Both the position numbers and the translations under genes were made by a program. 64,000 nt of DNA from Mallotus nudiflorus (lineage: Eukaryota > Streptophyta > Magnoliopsida > Malpighiales > Euphorbiaceae), in NCBI GenBank assembly GCA_947683625.1, contig CANTUR010000124.1, positions 2,826,001 through 2,890,000 of the forward strand, written 5' to 3'. Shown here piece by piece: positions 12,501 through 22,606 of this stretch; position 1 is the stretch's first letter, and each line of letters opens with the position of its first letter. Below the pieces are notes generated by a model. The model was given only the letters and a program-made list of their open reading frames with translations, did no database searches and had not been told where the DNA came from.

Positions 12501-15500
12501 GTCAACAACTTCTTCATCTTCAATTTTGGCAAGAAACGCTGTGACAAATGCTAGATTTGCAATGGAGATTTTTTATGGCACTGGTCATTTCAGCATGTGG
12601 CAAAATGAGGTTCTAGATGCCCTCTTTCAGTAGGGTCTAGACATTGCTATTGAAGGAGAGAAACCAAATGATGTCGAGGAGAAAAAATAGAAGGTAATCA
12701 ATAGATTGGCATGTGATACAATTCAATCATGTCTTTCTAAAGAGCAGAAGTATGCATTTTCTAAAGAAACTTTTGCAAGTAAATTATAGAAGGCACTGGA
12801 GGAGAAATTCTTGAAGAAAAGCAATTAGAACAAACTCTACATGAAAAAAATATTGTTCTGCTTCAATTATGTTTCAGGTATCACAATGAATTATCACATT
12901 ACTAGCTTTAATAAGATGGTAACTGATTTGATAAATATGGACATGACTTTTAATGATGAAGATCTAGCTTTGATGTTTGTGGGATCACTTCCTGATGAGT
13001 TCGAGTATCTTGAAACTACTCTACTTCATTGGAAGGTTGCTATGTCTCTAAGTGAAGTAATTGTAGCCTTGTATAGTTATGAATTACAAAAGAAAGAAAA
13101 ATAAGAAAGTACAAGTGTTAAAGCAGAAGCTTTTGTTGTCAGAGGCTGTTCACAAAACCAGAATAAAGGAAGGAGAGGGAGATCAAAATCAAATTCCAAA
13201 ATAAGCAAAGATCAATATGCCCTTTATCGAGAAAAAGGGCACTGGAAGAAAGATTGTCCTAAGCTAAAGGACAAAGGCAAACCTGGAAAAAGGAAATGTT
13301 ATCTCAAACTCAAATGTAGTTGAGTATGATGATGCAGATTCAAATCTTTCAATTGCTGTTACACCATCAACTAACTGTTCGAGTTTATGGTTGCTAGATT
13401 CAGCTTATAGTCACCATATGACTCCCATTCAAGAATGGTTCTTTAACTTTAAAGAACTAAAAGATGGAGTTATTTACACAGTGAATAATGCCCCTCTTAA
13501 CACACATGGGATTGGTTCAGTTCGCTTCAGCAATAAGGATGGATCAATCAGAACCTTAACGGGTGTTCATTATGTGCCAGATTTAATGAGGAATCTCATT
13601 TCTGTGGGAACCTTAGAGTCAAAAGGTTTCGAAGCAAGGGCGAAAGATGGGATAATGAGAATCATCTATGGTGCACTTGTGATAATGAAGGGGATTCGAA
13701 AAAGAAACAATACTTTCTGGGTAGTACAATTATTGGGATAGCAGCAACGGTAACTTCTACTGACGATCAGGAGTCAAAAGCAACCAGGTTATGGCATATG
13801 CGCTTGGGGCATGCTGGAGAAAAATCCTTGAAATTGCTGATAGATCAAGGATTATTAAAAGGAGCTCGGGCTTGCAAATTGAATTTTTATGAGCATTGCA
13901 TCAAAGGGAAGAAGACAATGGTGCAATTTGGAACAGCTATCCATGATACTGAGGGAATTTTGGATTATATTCATTCAGATGTATGGGGGCCTTATAAGAA
14001 TGTTTCATCGGGAGAAAAGCACTATTATATTTCCTTTGTTGATGATTTTTCCCAAAGAGTATGGGTGTATACAATGAAGACGAGGGATGAGGAATTTTCC
14101 TTAAATGGAAAAAGATGGTGGAGAATCAAATAGGCTTCAAGGGTTGCTTGGTAAACTGAGAATGGAGCAGAAGCATATCAAAGTGCATTGTGATAGTCAG
14201 AGTGCTATTCATTTAGCAAAAAACTAGGTTTATCATGCAAAGATGAAGCATATCGATGTTCGATATCACTTTGTATGGGAGATTCTGAAAGAAGGTGGAG
14301 TCATAATCCAAAAGATTTGAACTATTGAGAACCCTGCTGATATGATGACAAAAGTGGTAACTACGATTAAGTTTAAACATTGTTTAAACTTGATCAATAT
14401 TGTTACAAATTGAAAGATGAAATTTGCAAACACTACTGAAGATTGGATTTATAAGAGAATTGTATGGAATTTTGCCAAGGTGGAGATTTGTTGGTTTTGG
14501 AAAAATGTGGAATCCCATATCGATTGCTTTTAAGCAATAGGGACTTTTTTTTATTATAAAAGAAAACTTCCCTTTTAGTTAAACTTATCCTACAAAATGT
14601 TAGTCTTCTCAAATATTTAGGCTCTTTGTATTCTTTCTTTCTCTTTTGTAATATTTCCTCATTTAGTGAAATATTATTTTGGTAGTGTTTGAGGACGTAG
14701 GTATAATTGACCGCACCTCGTTAAATTTTGGTGTTCTCTTTTATGTCTATTTAATAGCTGTTGTTAGGTATAGTTGTTAATTATTGTGCTACTAAAATTA
14801 CTTGTTTTGGTAAAAATTTTGTTTAAGGAGAGTAGTTTTTAAGTGAGACCATTATGACCCCTCTACTCTTTCCTGAGAATATATCTTGGGGTAATTTTCA
14901 GTACAATCATTTACACTCTAGTCATATGTGCAATAGCTCTCAAGGTGATTGTTGTTATTATTGATGAAAATTAACCCGAATTCCATAACACTTCTATACA
15001 GGTCTCTTAGAATGGTTATCTGTCAAATAGCTTTAATCCTTTAAGAGGAATTAGGTAAGGAGACCCTATATCTCCTTACCTATATGTTCTTTATATGGAG
15101 AAATTGGTGCATTTTGTTAATGCTAAAGTGAGGAATGGTGATTAAGAGCCTGTCATGATTATCGATCGAGGGCCTTTTATTAGTCATATATTTTTTGTAA
15201 ATGACTTGCTCCTTTTCACTAAAGCAATTAAGAATAATGCTACCATAATTCATATAGTTCTTGAGAAGTTTTGTGATTCTTTAGGCCACTTGGTTAATAA
15301 AGAAAAATCTCTACTTTTTTTTTTCTTAAGGAATACATATACTCAAACTATCAAAGAAGTCTTTGAAATTCTCCATTTATTAATAACAAACAATAGAGGA
15401 AGATATATTTGAGCTCCCATAATTCATGGCAGTAGAATTAGTAGCTCTTATAAGTACATTTTGGACAAGATGGTTAGCAAGTTGAAGAATTAGGAGTTTG

Positions 15501-18500
15501 CTAAATTGTCTTTAGCGGGCAAGATCACTTTGACCAAATTCGTCCTTTCAATAATTCCAAGTTACATAATGCAAACCCATTTACTTCCCAGCAACATATG
15601 GAAAAAGATTGATGTAATTAATCAAAAATATATCTGGGGCAGTAATAAGAAAGATAGGAAGACTAGCTTAATGAATTGGAAGCAGGTCTACCAACTTAAG
15701 GAGTACGGAGGTCTAGGCATTCGTGAAACTAGTTATTTTAATCTTAAATTTTAATGAGACTTGTGTGGGGTGTTATGGCTAATAAAAATGATTTATGGTC
15801 ATATGTTCTTAATTCCAAATATCTTACTAGAACTAGTCATGGCAATCCATTCGCAACTTAAAGGAACTTTATTCTATGGCAAGGGCTAAAAAAGGCTTGG
15901 CATATCACTAAAGATGGTCTTGGCTGGAGCTTGGGTGATGGCAAGTCAATAAAGTTCTAGTTCGATAACTGGGTTAGAACTAATCAGTGCCTTGCCAATA
16001 TTGCTATTAAGGAAATTCTAGCGGAATTAGTTCATCTGATGTCCACCAAGCTATTGATGCTAATGGGAATTGAAATTGGCCAATATTTCAAAACTAGTTG
16101 CCAATTTTATAGCTTACTGCAAATCACAACAATCAAACCTTTGCATCCAATGAATGGTTTCGACATGCCATATTGGATTTATTCTCTAAGTGGAAATTTC
16201 TCTATGCAATCGACTTATTGGACCATTAGAGGTTTAATGTTATCACCTCCAGACTCGAAGTGGAAGTTATTTTGGTGTTGGCTTGGCCCTAAGCAGATTC
16301 AGACTTTTCTTTGGCTTTGCCTCCATAAAAAGCTCTTTACCAACGTTGAATGCCACTACCGACACATGACTAATCATACCCTTTGCGATATTTATGGCCC
16401 AATCGAAGGGAACATTCTGCATGTTCTTTGTGAATGAAAAATCGTTGATGATCTCTGGACCTGCCTAGTTCCCCTCTCTAAACTTCATGTTTTTAAATCT
16501 CTTAATTATGCTGATCGGTTTTTGTTTAATTTATAGAATAAACTGTTTATCAGCAGCGATATGGAATGGCCAATCACGTTTAGAACTACTTGTTACATGC
16601 TATGAAGGAATAGGAATAAATAATTATTTAATGCTAGCTATAAAGCCTCAGATAATCTTTTAGTTTTGGTTGAATCGAAAGTGCAAACCTTATGACGTAA
16701 CAGAAGAGTGATAACTAAGGAATTAGTGTCACTAACCTTTTATAACATGTAATTCGCAAACTCAGGAAATAGGCATCAAAATTCAAGGAATTTTAGAAAT
16801 GGAAAGGAATTCAAAATCTTATTAATCATAACGACCGTTAAAAGTTCTAAAACAAAGCTTAAATAGGGTAAAACCCTTAAACAAAAAGAATTCCAAACAA
16901 AATAGGAAAAACCCTAAACAACTAAAAATAAAAAAAATGTCAATTTGAAGATCTAAACAATTGAATTTTCCCAAAAAGCAACATAGCTCATGAACAAAGT
17001 TGGTGACTTATGATCATTCAGCTAATTCCAGTCAAATTGGTCTCCTATCGTACCAAAATCTGAAACTTCAAAGTTGCTAAAAATTAGGAAAATGCTACTA
17101 ATGCAATTTTTCATAAACCGAATTGCAAGTTCTTCGACGCCTGCATCACCTTCACTGCAGCCTCAGTCCAAATTGCCAACTTTCTAAAGAATATCAATAG
17201 CAGACAGGATACCATTTAGCATGCTCCAAATGATCCCCAAATCAATATTAACATTGACGGATGTCTTAACCAGACTTTAAAGCATTATATAGCCAGAGGT
17301 GTTATCAGAAATCATATAGGAGGTTGGCTTGGTGGTTTTGTGGCCAATCTTAGGTAGTGTAGTGTTCTAGCAGCAGAGCTTTAGGGTATTCTTTACGGTC
17401 TTCGTATTGCATAGGAGATGAATTACAAGCATATTGTTCTTGAATTTGACAACCAATGCATCGTGGAGTCCGTTAAAGTCCAGTTTAACATTCCGCTTTG
17501 ATATGTGGCTTTGTTCAAGGAAATTATGAGCTTAATTTAGAGAGATTAGGATGTCCATGTGGTCCACATTTTCAAAGAAGGCAATAATTACATTGACTTC
17601 TTGGCCACTTATGCAATCTCTTATCCTATTGGCTTCACTATGATTGACAGATCCCCTAATGGTTTACTTTCCTTGTTGTTCAAAGATAGAATAGGAGCTT
17701 CGGACTTTAATCATTAGTTCTCTAGGTTTTGGCCTTCCCTTTTATGTAAAAAAAAAAAAAAAAGCCCAAAAAAATTGGATATGAAAAAAAACATTAGTTT
17801 TATCCATTTATGGGTCCACCCAACTCGACTTTAGATTAGTCGGAGTCCTTATGGGGGACATCAAATGAAAAAAAAAAAAGGCAGGGTGATCTATATTTAT
17901 TTCAACTTTTGCCAATTTTCCAATTATACTCTCAATTAAAATTTGTATCAAATTAATCATTATATTTTTGCAATTATTTCAATTTCATGCAATTCTATTT
18001 CAAAAGCCTAAAGGTAATTTTAAATATAACTTTAAAATCTTATTTAAAATAAATCAGTTTATTTAAACTATTTTATCACCAAAAGAATCAAGACAATGAG
18101 AAAGACTAATTATAAGTAGTATTATATATTTTTTTTTTAACCTCCACCACTCATCATTTAAAAGAAAAAAAAAACTGATCTTTTGTTGTTGCATAGGCTT
18201 ATACTTATTTCCATAATACCTAACAAAAAAACAAAAACAAAAACAAAAGAGAAAAAAATGTAAAGTCAAAAAAACATGGAGAAAAAATTGTAATGAGGAG
18301 CAAAAATGGCAGAAGAGTGAACACAATGTTGTTTGGTGACTAAATTTGCTAATTCATGGGAACTTTTTATATCTCATTTTCATTTTTTTATGAAAATATG
18401 AAAGAAGATGATTTAATTGAGTAATTCTTTTTGAAAAAGTAATTTGTAAAACTTCTATATATGTTTTAAAAATAAGATCATATATAATTGAAATAATTCA

Positions 18501-21311
18501 AAACATATAATGGCTAAATTGATGCAAAATTTACTTGAGGATATAATTGAAAATTTAGTTAACTTTAGAATGGATAAGGTCATTATTTTTCCTATCTTAT
18601 GTTATTTAAGAGCTTAAAGTTCCTTGTCACAACTTGTGATAAGCAACAGCACGTCACTTAGGAGAGGGGGGAGACCCCAAATAAATAGTCCCTTTTGAAA
18701 AAACAAAAATTTTAAGAACATATGTTGTACTTTTATAAGGATTACAGTAAATAATCACCGCAAGTTGCGACTTAAAAGATAGTAATAGGTGTTGCTGGTG
18801 GTAACTCCAACAATCTATCACGGCCCACTAAAGATTAAAAAAAATTAAAATTACTTGATTGCCCCAAATGTAGAGGGGCAATCAATTTGATGGAGAGGTC
18901 GTTTTGTGATTTTGATGGCCGCAACAGTAATGTTGCTTTGATGTACCTCACTAATCATTACCCAATTTAAAAATACACTTACAGAGAGATTATCCTTGGA
19001 GGATCTTTGGCATAGCTGCAATTCAAACCATTCCATGGAACTTGTTTTGGCAGACATGGATCTCCTTGCCAGTCTTCTCTGTCTATTTTATACTTTTCTT
19101 CAATGGCCATTACAGCATCAGCTGTAATAGTTTTAAACAGGAAAAAGCATGAAAAGTGTCAGATTAAATACATCTCCATCTCCATGGGAATATATGCAAG
19201 CAATGTGAAATATACCATCTCTAGGATCTGTGGGCGAAAGAGGAAGCGGACCTAACAGCATAACCTCGATGGCGTTGAGGATAGGTGGAAGGTTGGATCG
19301 GTTGGTTGGATTGAGTGAAAATTGAACTCCTGTTGTTATATTAGAACGTAGGGTCCGTAACTTGAGGTATTCTGGAGTAATAGCACCATAGTTGACGCCA
19401 TTTACAGTAATAGTGAACTCCCTTCTTTTGCCTTGTTCAATCTTTGCTATTTCCACGAAGAAAAAGTTCACATAATAATAATAATCTTCCAATAAGAAGG
19501 ATTCAGTAAAATTGTAACTTAATGAACCGAGGACATCTTGTGGCTGGACAGCAGTTCTCAACACTTCAAGGGGTGCTCCAAAAGAATCATTGGTGCTCCA
19601 TATGTTAACATCTGAAGTGGTACTAATTGAAACCCAATCAGCTGAGGACAGATTGTTTGTCCAAATGCGATTGTAGACATCATCCCTGTACCTGCATGGG
19701 AGTTTTTCCGTATGTATGAATTCTTAAAAAAAAAAAAAAAAGGGCGAATATTTTTCTTCTGGAAAATATTTGGAATCCATTCCAACAAAGAGCTGATATA
19801 CCATACTACCAGAATTCAAGAAAATCCGGGAGGAACTAGAACAAGTCCAGCAAACAAAATAAAAGAGGTTAGTTAAAACCAACCTCAAATATCCTCTTGA
19901 GATTACCTTAAAAATAATCACTTACCTCAGTCATGACCATAACTCAACTTGGATAGAACTAGGAGTTCACCTCATGACTGAAGGGCAAAACAATATAGAA
20001 CACAATCTAAAAGTTTTAAAAAAGCAGTTTATAGTTTTACAGAACTAAAGGCAAAAGAAAGATCCAAAATGAGGATTCAAAAGTCCTCTCAAAAAGCCTG
20101 CTCCAGCTGAAACTATGTTTATCTCTGTTTCACTACATCTTCAAACATCTTATTCACTTCATCTTCAAAAACCACTAGATCTATTAATCTAAGCTAAAAC
20201 ACCCTAATAACAAAAGATAAACATGAAGGATTTAAGAACAGATCTCAAATCCATATTATTTGTGGACTAAAGAAGAAAAAAGAAAGAAAGGAGAATGGTG
20301 GCCAAAAACCACCTACAAAACCAAGAAACCACTAAGAAAACTACCAAGAAAAACAGAGCACTAAACTTAGAGAGAGAACTAGGTTCCTCTCACATGTTAT
20401 CTGGCGGATATTGTTCACTAAAGAAAAAGCTTTGGCAAATTTACCTGCTGAGAAATGTTTTGCTTCGACTGCCAAGGTCAAATCGCTGAATTAACACGGG
20501 CTGAGTTGTACGAAAGGAATCGTTTAAAAGCCGTAATTCCAGAGAAGAAATGAAAGGTAGTCCCAAACCAGTGTTGACAAGACAGACGAAGATACTATCA
20601 TCTAATGCAAAATATCTAATAATCTCATAATATACGAACCCAAATGAATTTTTCAAACGCACAGTTACCCAATAATCAACACCAAGATAGACATCAAACG
20701 TTGGAGTTTGATTCTTGGCGTCGTAGTTTCCATACTTGAAAAAGACTGTCACCATATATGTACGGTTTTTACCATGTCTAGGTTGTAAAGTGTAACAGTT
20801 CTTTCTTCCACTAGGAAAACTTCTCAGGTTCTTGAACTGCCTTCTAAAATACGGATATTCAACATCATATTCTGGCGATATATCGTGATTATACCCAGTG
20901 GTAATGAAGTCTTTATCAGACTTGTAAAATATACCACTTTCCTCATCAAGGTAATCTTCATCCGCCCCACAATCTATGCTTATGAAACCTGTCAAATTTT
21001 GTCATAACAAACTAGAGTTAGATATGTACGTTAAGGATGGATACTCAAAAGTTTATAAAGTTTAATGGTGTTTTTAACATAAGCATAAGCATACCAATTC
21101 ATAAATTATAATTACTAGTAGTAAGCCTTTACTAATTTATATAGTTTAATGATGAGAAATTGACTTGAGTTTTACCTGTAGGGTTGATGGTGGCAAGCTT
21201 TTTTCTGCCAAGCTCATCATTTCCACTGTTCCGAAATGTAGCAGATAGTGGAATAATGGAGACTAGACATAGCTTGGTTATAACCAACAGCAGCAGCTGC
21301 CGACTACTCAT
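2046..21311 (-). CDS. Malectin-like LRR receptor serine/threonine kinase, 13 exons
   Basis: A membrane receptor kinase of the LRR-I type (malectin-like domain plus LRRs, the group of Arabidopsis At1g51xxx/FRK1 kinases). Family knowledge places such proteins in the plasma membrane, often in defence or senescence signalling; the ligand is unknown. I placed 13 exons using GT-AG sites and phase: 21311-21176, 20988-20445, 19691-19216, 19121-18983, 4350-4279, 4174-4103, 4016-3936, 3822-3668, 3541-3321, 3232-3106, 3034-2972, 2880-2691, 2445-2046. They total 2676 nt, or 891 codons plus TAA, a normal length for the family. I saw no stop or frameshift. Order: signal peptide, malectin-like (about 46-385), three LRRs (about 431-506), membrane span (about 530-553), kinase (about 590-860). 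The start is the only ATG giving a signal peptide in frame. Intron 4 is 14.6 kb because of a nested LINE. Confidence 0.9.
3668..4350 (-). CDS. Receptor kinase exons 5-8: three LRR units and transmembrane segment
   Basis: Exons 5 (4350-4279) and 6 (4174-4103) are each 72 nt, exactly one 24-residue LRR: DLSSSGLTGNISSSF... and DLSYNELTGTVPEFF.... Exon 7 (4016-3936, 81 nt) encodes the last LRR, DLTGNKLIGPVPQSL. Exon 8 (3822-3668) carries an NPNLC cap, a basic KKRKR stretch and a hydrophobic span ending LLLLLTCVVFFW, followed by KMKR. The one-repeat-per-exon pattern is typical of this family. Exon 5 lies directly next to the intron holding the LINE. Confidence 0.88.
4413..4425. repeat. Left target-site duplication of the intronic LINE
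   Basis: The 13-nt string CCCAAAAAAATTG occurs here and again at 17765-17777, directly after the LINE poly-A tail. This is the expected signature of target-primed reverse transcription by an L1-type element. It fixes the 5' boundary of the LINE at 4426. Confidence 0.85.
4846..5309. mobile_element. Mutator-like palindromic MITE with 9-bp target duplication
   Basis: A 464-bp element without coding potential, bounded by AACTTGAGA at 4837-4845 and 5310-5318. Its first and last ~35 bases are inverted repeats: it starts ggtttgttgcaccgttg, and the reverse complement of its end reads ggtttactacaccgttg. The complementarity continues far inward, so most of the element could fold into one hairpin. A 9-bp duplication with long terminal inverted repeats points to the Mutator superfamily. 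A diverged sibling lies at about 22140-22606. Confidence 0.82.
5539..7265 (+). mobile_element. Solo LTR, Ty3 type (probably Tat/Athila-like), in LINE ORF1
   Basis: A 1.73-kb non-coding block splits the LINE ORF1 frame, flanked by near-identical 5-mers: cttct (5534-5538) and cttcc (7266-7270). It starts TA (probably once TG) and ends CA. Its 3' end has the pattern 'ctctgtgggatc ... gcttgcgga' common in plant Ty3 LTR tails, and the middle has 'catggttgtgtgc'-like repeats known from such LTRs. No internal region or second LTR is seen, so I call it a solo LTR made by recombination. Confidence 0.68.
8275..8412 (+). repeat. Perfect 69-bp tandem duplication in LINE ORF1
   Basis: Positions 8275-8343 and 8344-8412 are identical. 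Each copy begins atg plus ten A and encodes the same 23 residues (MKKKTSLKGGRKSINNIDID then ELL) in frame. Identity is perfect although the surrounding LINE is decayed, so the duplication is recent, or it is an assembly artefact near the A10 runs. Confidence 0.9.
10141..11601 (+). mobile_element. Second Ty3-type solo LTR, in the LINE reverse transcriptase
   Basis: A 1.46-kb non-coding insert interrupts the RT frame between QAS and SFV. It is flanked by ctagt (10136-10140) and ctagc (11602-11606), a 5-bp duplication with one change. It begins TATTGG (probably TGTTGG originally) and ends CAACA, giving matching LTR tips. Its tail (ttcctatggagatgatattc ... gacctgtgcacttac) resembles that of the LTR at 5539-7265, so both may come from related lineages. 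Open frames inside it (for example 10447-10893) are chance frames. Confidence 0.7.
11826..12332 (+). repeat. Copia 5' LTR
   Basis: A 507-bp LTR starting TGTTGGTTTTAG and ending CCATAATA. It matches the 502-bp 3' LTR along its whole length with scattered substitutions and small indels, so the insertion is not recent. Confidence 0.9.
12470..14400 (+). pseudogene. Copia gag-pol remnant lacking reverse transcriptase
   Basis: Gag lies at about 12470-13300 (LMFVGSLPDEFEYL, FNKMVTDLINM), with a knuckle near 13215-13265 whose first cysteine is lost (EKGHWKKDCPKLK). GAG-pre-integrase is at 13391-13880 (WLLDSAYSHHMTP, MRLGHAGEKSLKLL). The integrase N-terminus is at 13920-14100 (IHSDVWGP, FVDDFSQRVWVY). 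At about 14105-14150 the frame breaks, and the next recognisable sequence is the RNase H end (HCDSQSAIHLAKN, IENPADMMTK, 14180-14400). Most of integrase and all of the RT are missing. Confidence 0.85.
14489..14990 (+). repeat. Copia 3' LTR
   Basis: A 502-bp LTR from TGTTGGTTTTGG to CCATAACA, directly after the polypurine tract aaggtggagatt and followed by the CTTCT duplication. Confidence 0.9.
16693..17148. mobile_element. Short LTR-like repeat (456 bp) in the LINE, between zf-RVT and RNase H
   Basis: This block begins TGACGTAACAGAAG and ends GCATCA, flanked by cctta and ccttc (possible 5-bp duplication). It matches 21509-22001 collinearly, including 'taaatagggtaaaaccct' and 'tttttcataaaccgaat'. 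It has no coding capacity. TG...CA tips and length suggest a TRIM or small solo LTR, but the superfamily is not proven. Confidence 0.65.
17765..17777. repeat. Right target-site duplication of the intronic LINE
   Basis: CCCAAAAAAATTG, identical to 4413-4425, immediately after the LINE poly-A tail. Confidence 0.85.
17778..18982 (-). other. Remaining host part of receptor kinase intron 4
   Basis: AT-rich intron DNA between the LINE duplication and exon 4. It has several poly-A and poly-T patches (for example near 17868-17879 and 18130) and no recognisable gene or element end. With 4351-4412 it forms the pre-insertion intron, about 1.27 kb long. Confidence 0.7.
18983..20988 (-). CDS. Receptor kinase exons 2-4: malectin-like ectodomain and pre-LRR segment
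   Basis: Exon 2 (20988-20445) opens with GFISIDCG, the usual start of the malectin-like domain. Exon 3 (19691-19216) completes that domain. Exon 4 (19121-18983) carries the conserved segment between the malectin-like part and the LRRs: an AIEEKY helix, then WQGDPCLP, W-NGLNCSY and PPRIISL. Phases 1, 2, 1 and 2 at the successive junctions all join without loss. Intron 3 is only 94 bp, while intron 2 is 753 bp with a poly-A-rich patch. Several N-x-S/T sites are visible, as expected for an extracellular domain. Confidence 0.88.
19692..20444 (-). other. Receptor kinase intron 2
   Basis: A 753-bp GT-AG intron between the two malectin-domain exons. It contains a run of about 16 A (19725-19740 on the plus strand) but no recognised repeat. 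Open frames within it are chance. Confidence 0.75.
21176..21311 (-). CDS. Receptor kinase exon 1: start codon and signal peptide
   Basis: Encodes residues 1-45. A short polar start (MSSRQ) is followed by a hydrophobic run LLLLVITKLCLVSIIPLSA, typical of a signal peptide with cleavage near residue 24. A polar linker follows. The exon ends in phase 1 at CAG|GTAAA and joins exon 2 through a split glycine codon. The polar linker before the malectin-like domain is longer than usual, so a slightly different 5' structure is possible. Confidence 0.8.
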
Positions 21312-21508
21312 GCTTACTCCTATTTCTACAATCAAGTCTTGTATCCTCAGGCTCAGCAAATGAAGGAAGACACAAGTAATGGCTAATGGTAGTTGGGAGT
21401 GATAAAGGAAGGATTAAATTATACAAGAGTATACAAGAGAGTTGCATTTGCAGGAGTTAATTAATACGGCCAGCTAGTCTTTTGCTGTCAATTGCATCAG
21501 TTGCTTCA
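21312..21508 (-). promoter_or_regulatory. Proximal 5' region of the receptor kinase gene
   Basis: Only about 197 bp separate the start codon from the LTR-like repeat at 21509-22001. On the minus strand there are A/T-rich TATA-like strings (tatact, tataat) at about 21420-21436, but I cannot pick a transcription start. The core promoter is probably either squeezed into this stretch or supplied partly by the repeat. Confidence 0.35.
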
Positions 21509-22001
21509 TGACGTAGCGGAAGAATAATAAATAAAAAATTAATTGTTCGTTGAATTATGTATAATTATTAAATATTAATTTTTTATAATATATAATTCAC
21601 AAATTGAGAAAATAGACATTTAAATTTAAAAAATTTTAGAAAATTAAAAAGAATTTAAATTTTTATTAGTTATAACGACAGCCAAAAATCTCAAAATGAA
21701 GTTTAAATAGGGAAAAAACCCTAAAAAAGAATTTCAAAAGAAATAGAAAAAAAAGTTCTAAAATAATTAAAACAGAAAATTATCATTTTGGAGGCTTAAA
21801 CAATTGAATTTGCACAAAAGCAATGAAGCTCACAAGAAAAGCTTGTGATTTGTGATCATTGGATCGATTCCAATCAAATTGGACTCATGTCGTATCAAAA
21901 TCTGAAACTCTAAAATTACTAAAAATTACTAAAATATCACTAATACAATTTTTCATAATTTTCCATAAACCAAATTATTTACTCTTCAATGCCCGCAATT
22001 A
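21509..22001. mobile_element. Second copy of the short LTR-like repeat, upstream of the receptor kinase
   Basis: Begins TGACGTAGCGGAAG and runs collinear with 16693-17148 to about 22001 (ending near gcccgcaatta). It is more diverged and slightly longer than the copy in the LINE. I found no matching target duplication here. It lies in the kinase promoter region. Confidence 0.6.
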
Positions 22002-22139
22002 CCTGGTTAATGATATATAAATAACAAGTCTTCATTACTCTATATATATATTTGTCGGAAGATTTTTTTTTTCTCTATTTTTTTTTTAAAAAAAATGTCC
22101 ACCAGACTTATCATTCAATAATTAGATTTAGTGCATCAT

Positions 22140-22606
22140 TGATATCATAACTTTGAATTATGTTTCACTTTGATACTAAATTTTTAATTTTTTTCTTTTC
22201 AGTCTTAAAAATTCTATTTTTATTTTAAGTTAAAGTATCTTAAATATGTCTGATCAAATTTAGCATATATAGCAGCTGGAATAAGTATATTCACAATGTA
22301 AGTATTTCATTAAGCAGCCTAATAATCTTTTGGATTTCATAAAATAAATTTTACTAAAATTTTATTTTAAATTTATTTTATGGGGCTCATAAGTAAATTT
22401 TGTTTTATGGGGTCAACAAAATAATTAAACTGTTTAATGAGATTCTTACAAGGTAAATATACTAAAAATATGTTTATTCTGACTACCATGTATATTAAAT
22501 TTAATTGGATATATTCGAGGTACTTCAACTTAAAACAAAAATAAAATTTTTAGAACTGAAAAGAAAAAAAATTAAATTTTTGGTATCAAAAAGAAATTTA
22601 AGCACC
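22140..22606. mobile_element. Sibling of the Mutator-like palindromic MITE
   Basis: Shares the core of 4846-5309 in the same order: 'tcaaatttagcatatat', 'cattaagcagcctaat', 'ttttatggggctcataagtaaattttgtt', and the far arm 'gaggtacttcaacttaaaacaaaaataaaattt'. The arms are inverted repeats of each other (cttttcag...ttaaaaattcta against ...tttttagaactgaaaag). The tips are diverged and I cannot fix exact ends or a duplication. Confidence 0.65.

Larger units (their letters stand above)
11826..14990 (+). mobile_element. Ty1/Copia retrotransposon with large internal deletion
   Basis: Two similar LTRs (11826-12332 and 14489-14990), each with TGTTGG at the start; the 3' LTR ends CCATAACA. The target-site duplication CTTCT is exact (11821-11825 and 14991-14995). 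A primer site resembling the Met-tRNA type starts near 12335 (tggtatcgtagctc), and a polypurine tract (aaggtggagat) precedes the 3' LTR. The internal region is only 2.16 kb: gag, zinc knuckle, GAG-pre-integrase and the start of integrase are joined directly to the RNase H tail. It was inserted into the LINE RT. Confidence 0.92.
8560..17700 (+). pseudogene. LINE ORF2: endonuclease, reverse transcriptase, zf-RVT, RNase H
   Basis: Endonuclease/phosphatase-type domain at about 8570-9270 (LVLLEPRISG, SGDFNAIL, PRLTWG). The reverse transcriptase starts at about 9680 (VSRDEVHSALFDMNPSKA), continues to 10140, resumes at 11602-11825 (SFVKGYHITDN, ANFDLANAYDRLSW) and again at 14991-15760 (GDPISPYLYVLYME, FFVNDLLLFT in place of the usual FADD catalytic motif). 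The zf-RVT region is at about 16140-16437 (LFWCWLGPKQIQTFLW). The RNase H is at about 17255-17690 (INIDGCLNQ, HIFKEGNN). It is split by a solo LTR, a Copia element and a short repeat, and carries many point stops. Confidence 0.85.
4426..17764 (+). mobile_element. Near full-length L1-type LINE in receptor kinase intron 4, with five nested insertions
   Basis: Non-LTR retrotransposon opposite in strand to the host gene. It shows in order a DUF4283-type ORF1 start, a CCHC-like knuckle, an endonuclease, a reverse transcriptase, a zf-RVT region, an RNase H and a poly-A tail (17748-17763). A 13-nt target-site duplication flanks it. Removing the five nested elements and their duplications leaves about 6.0 kb, a normal size for plant L1 elements, so the original insertion was essentially full length. 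The reading frames now carry many stops and shifts, so it cannot move by itself. Confidence 0.88.
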
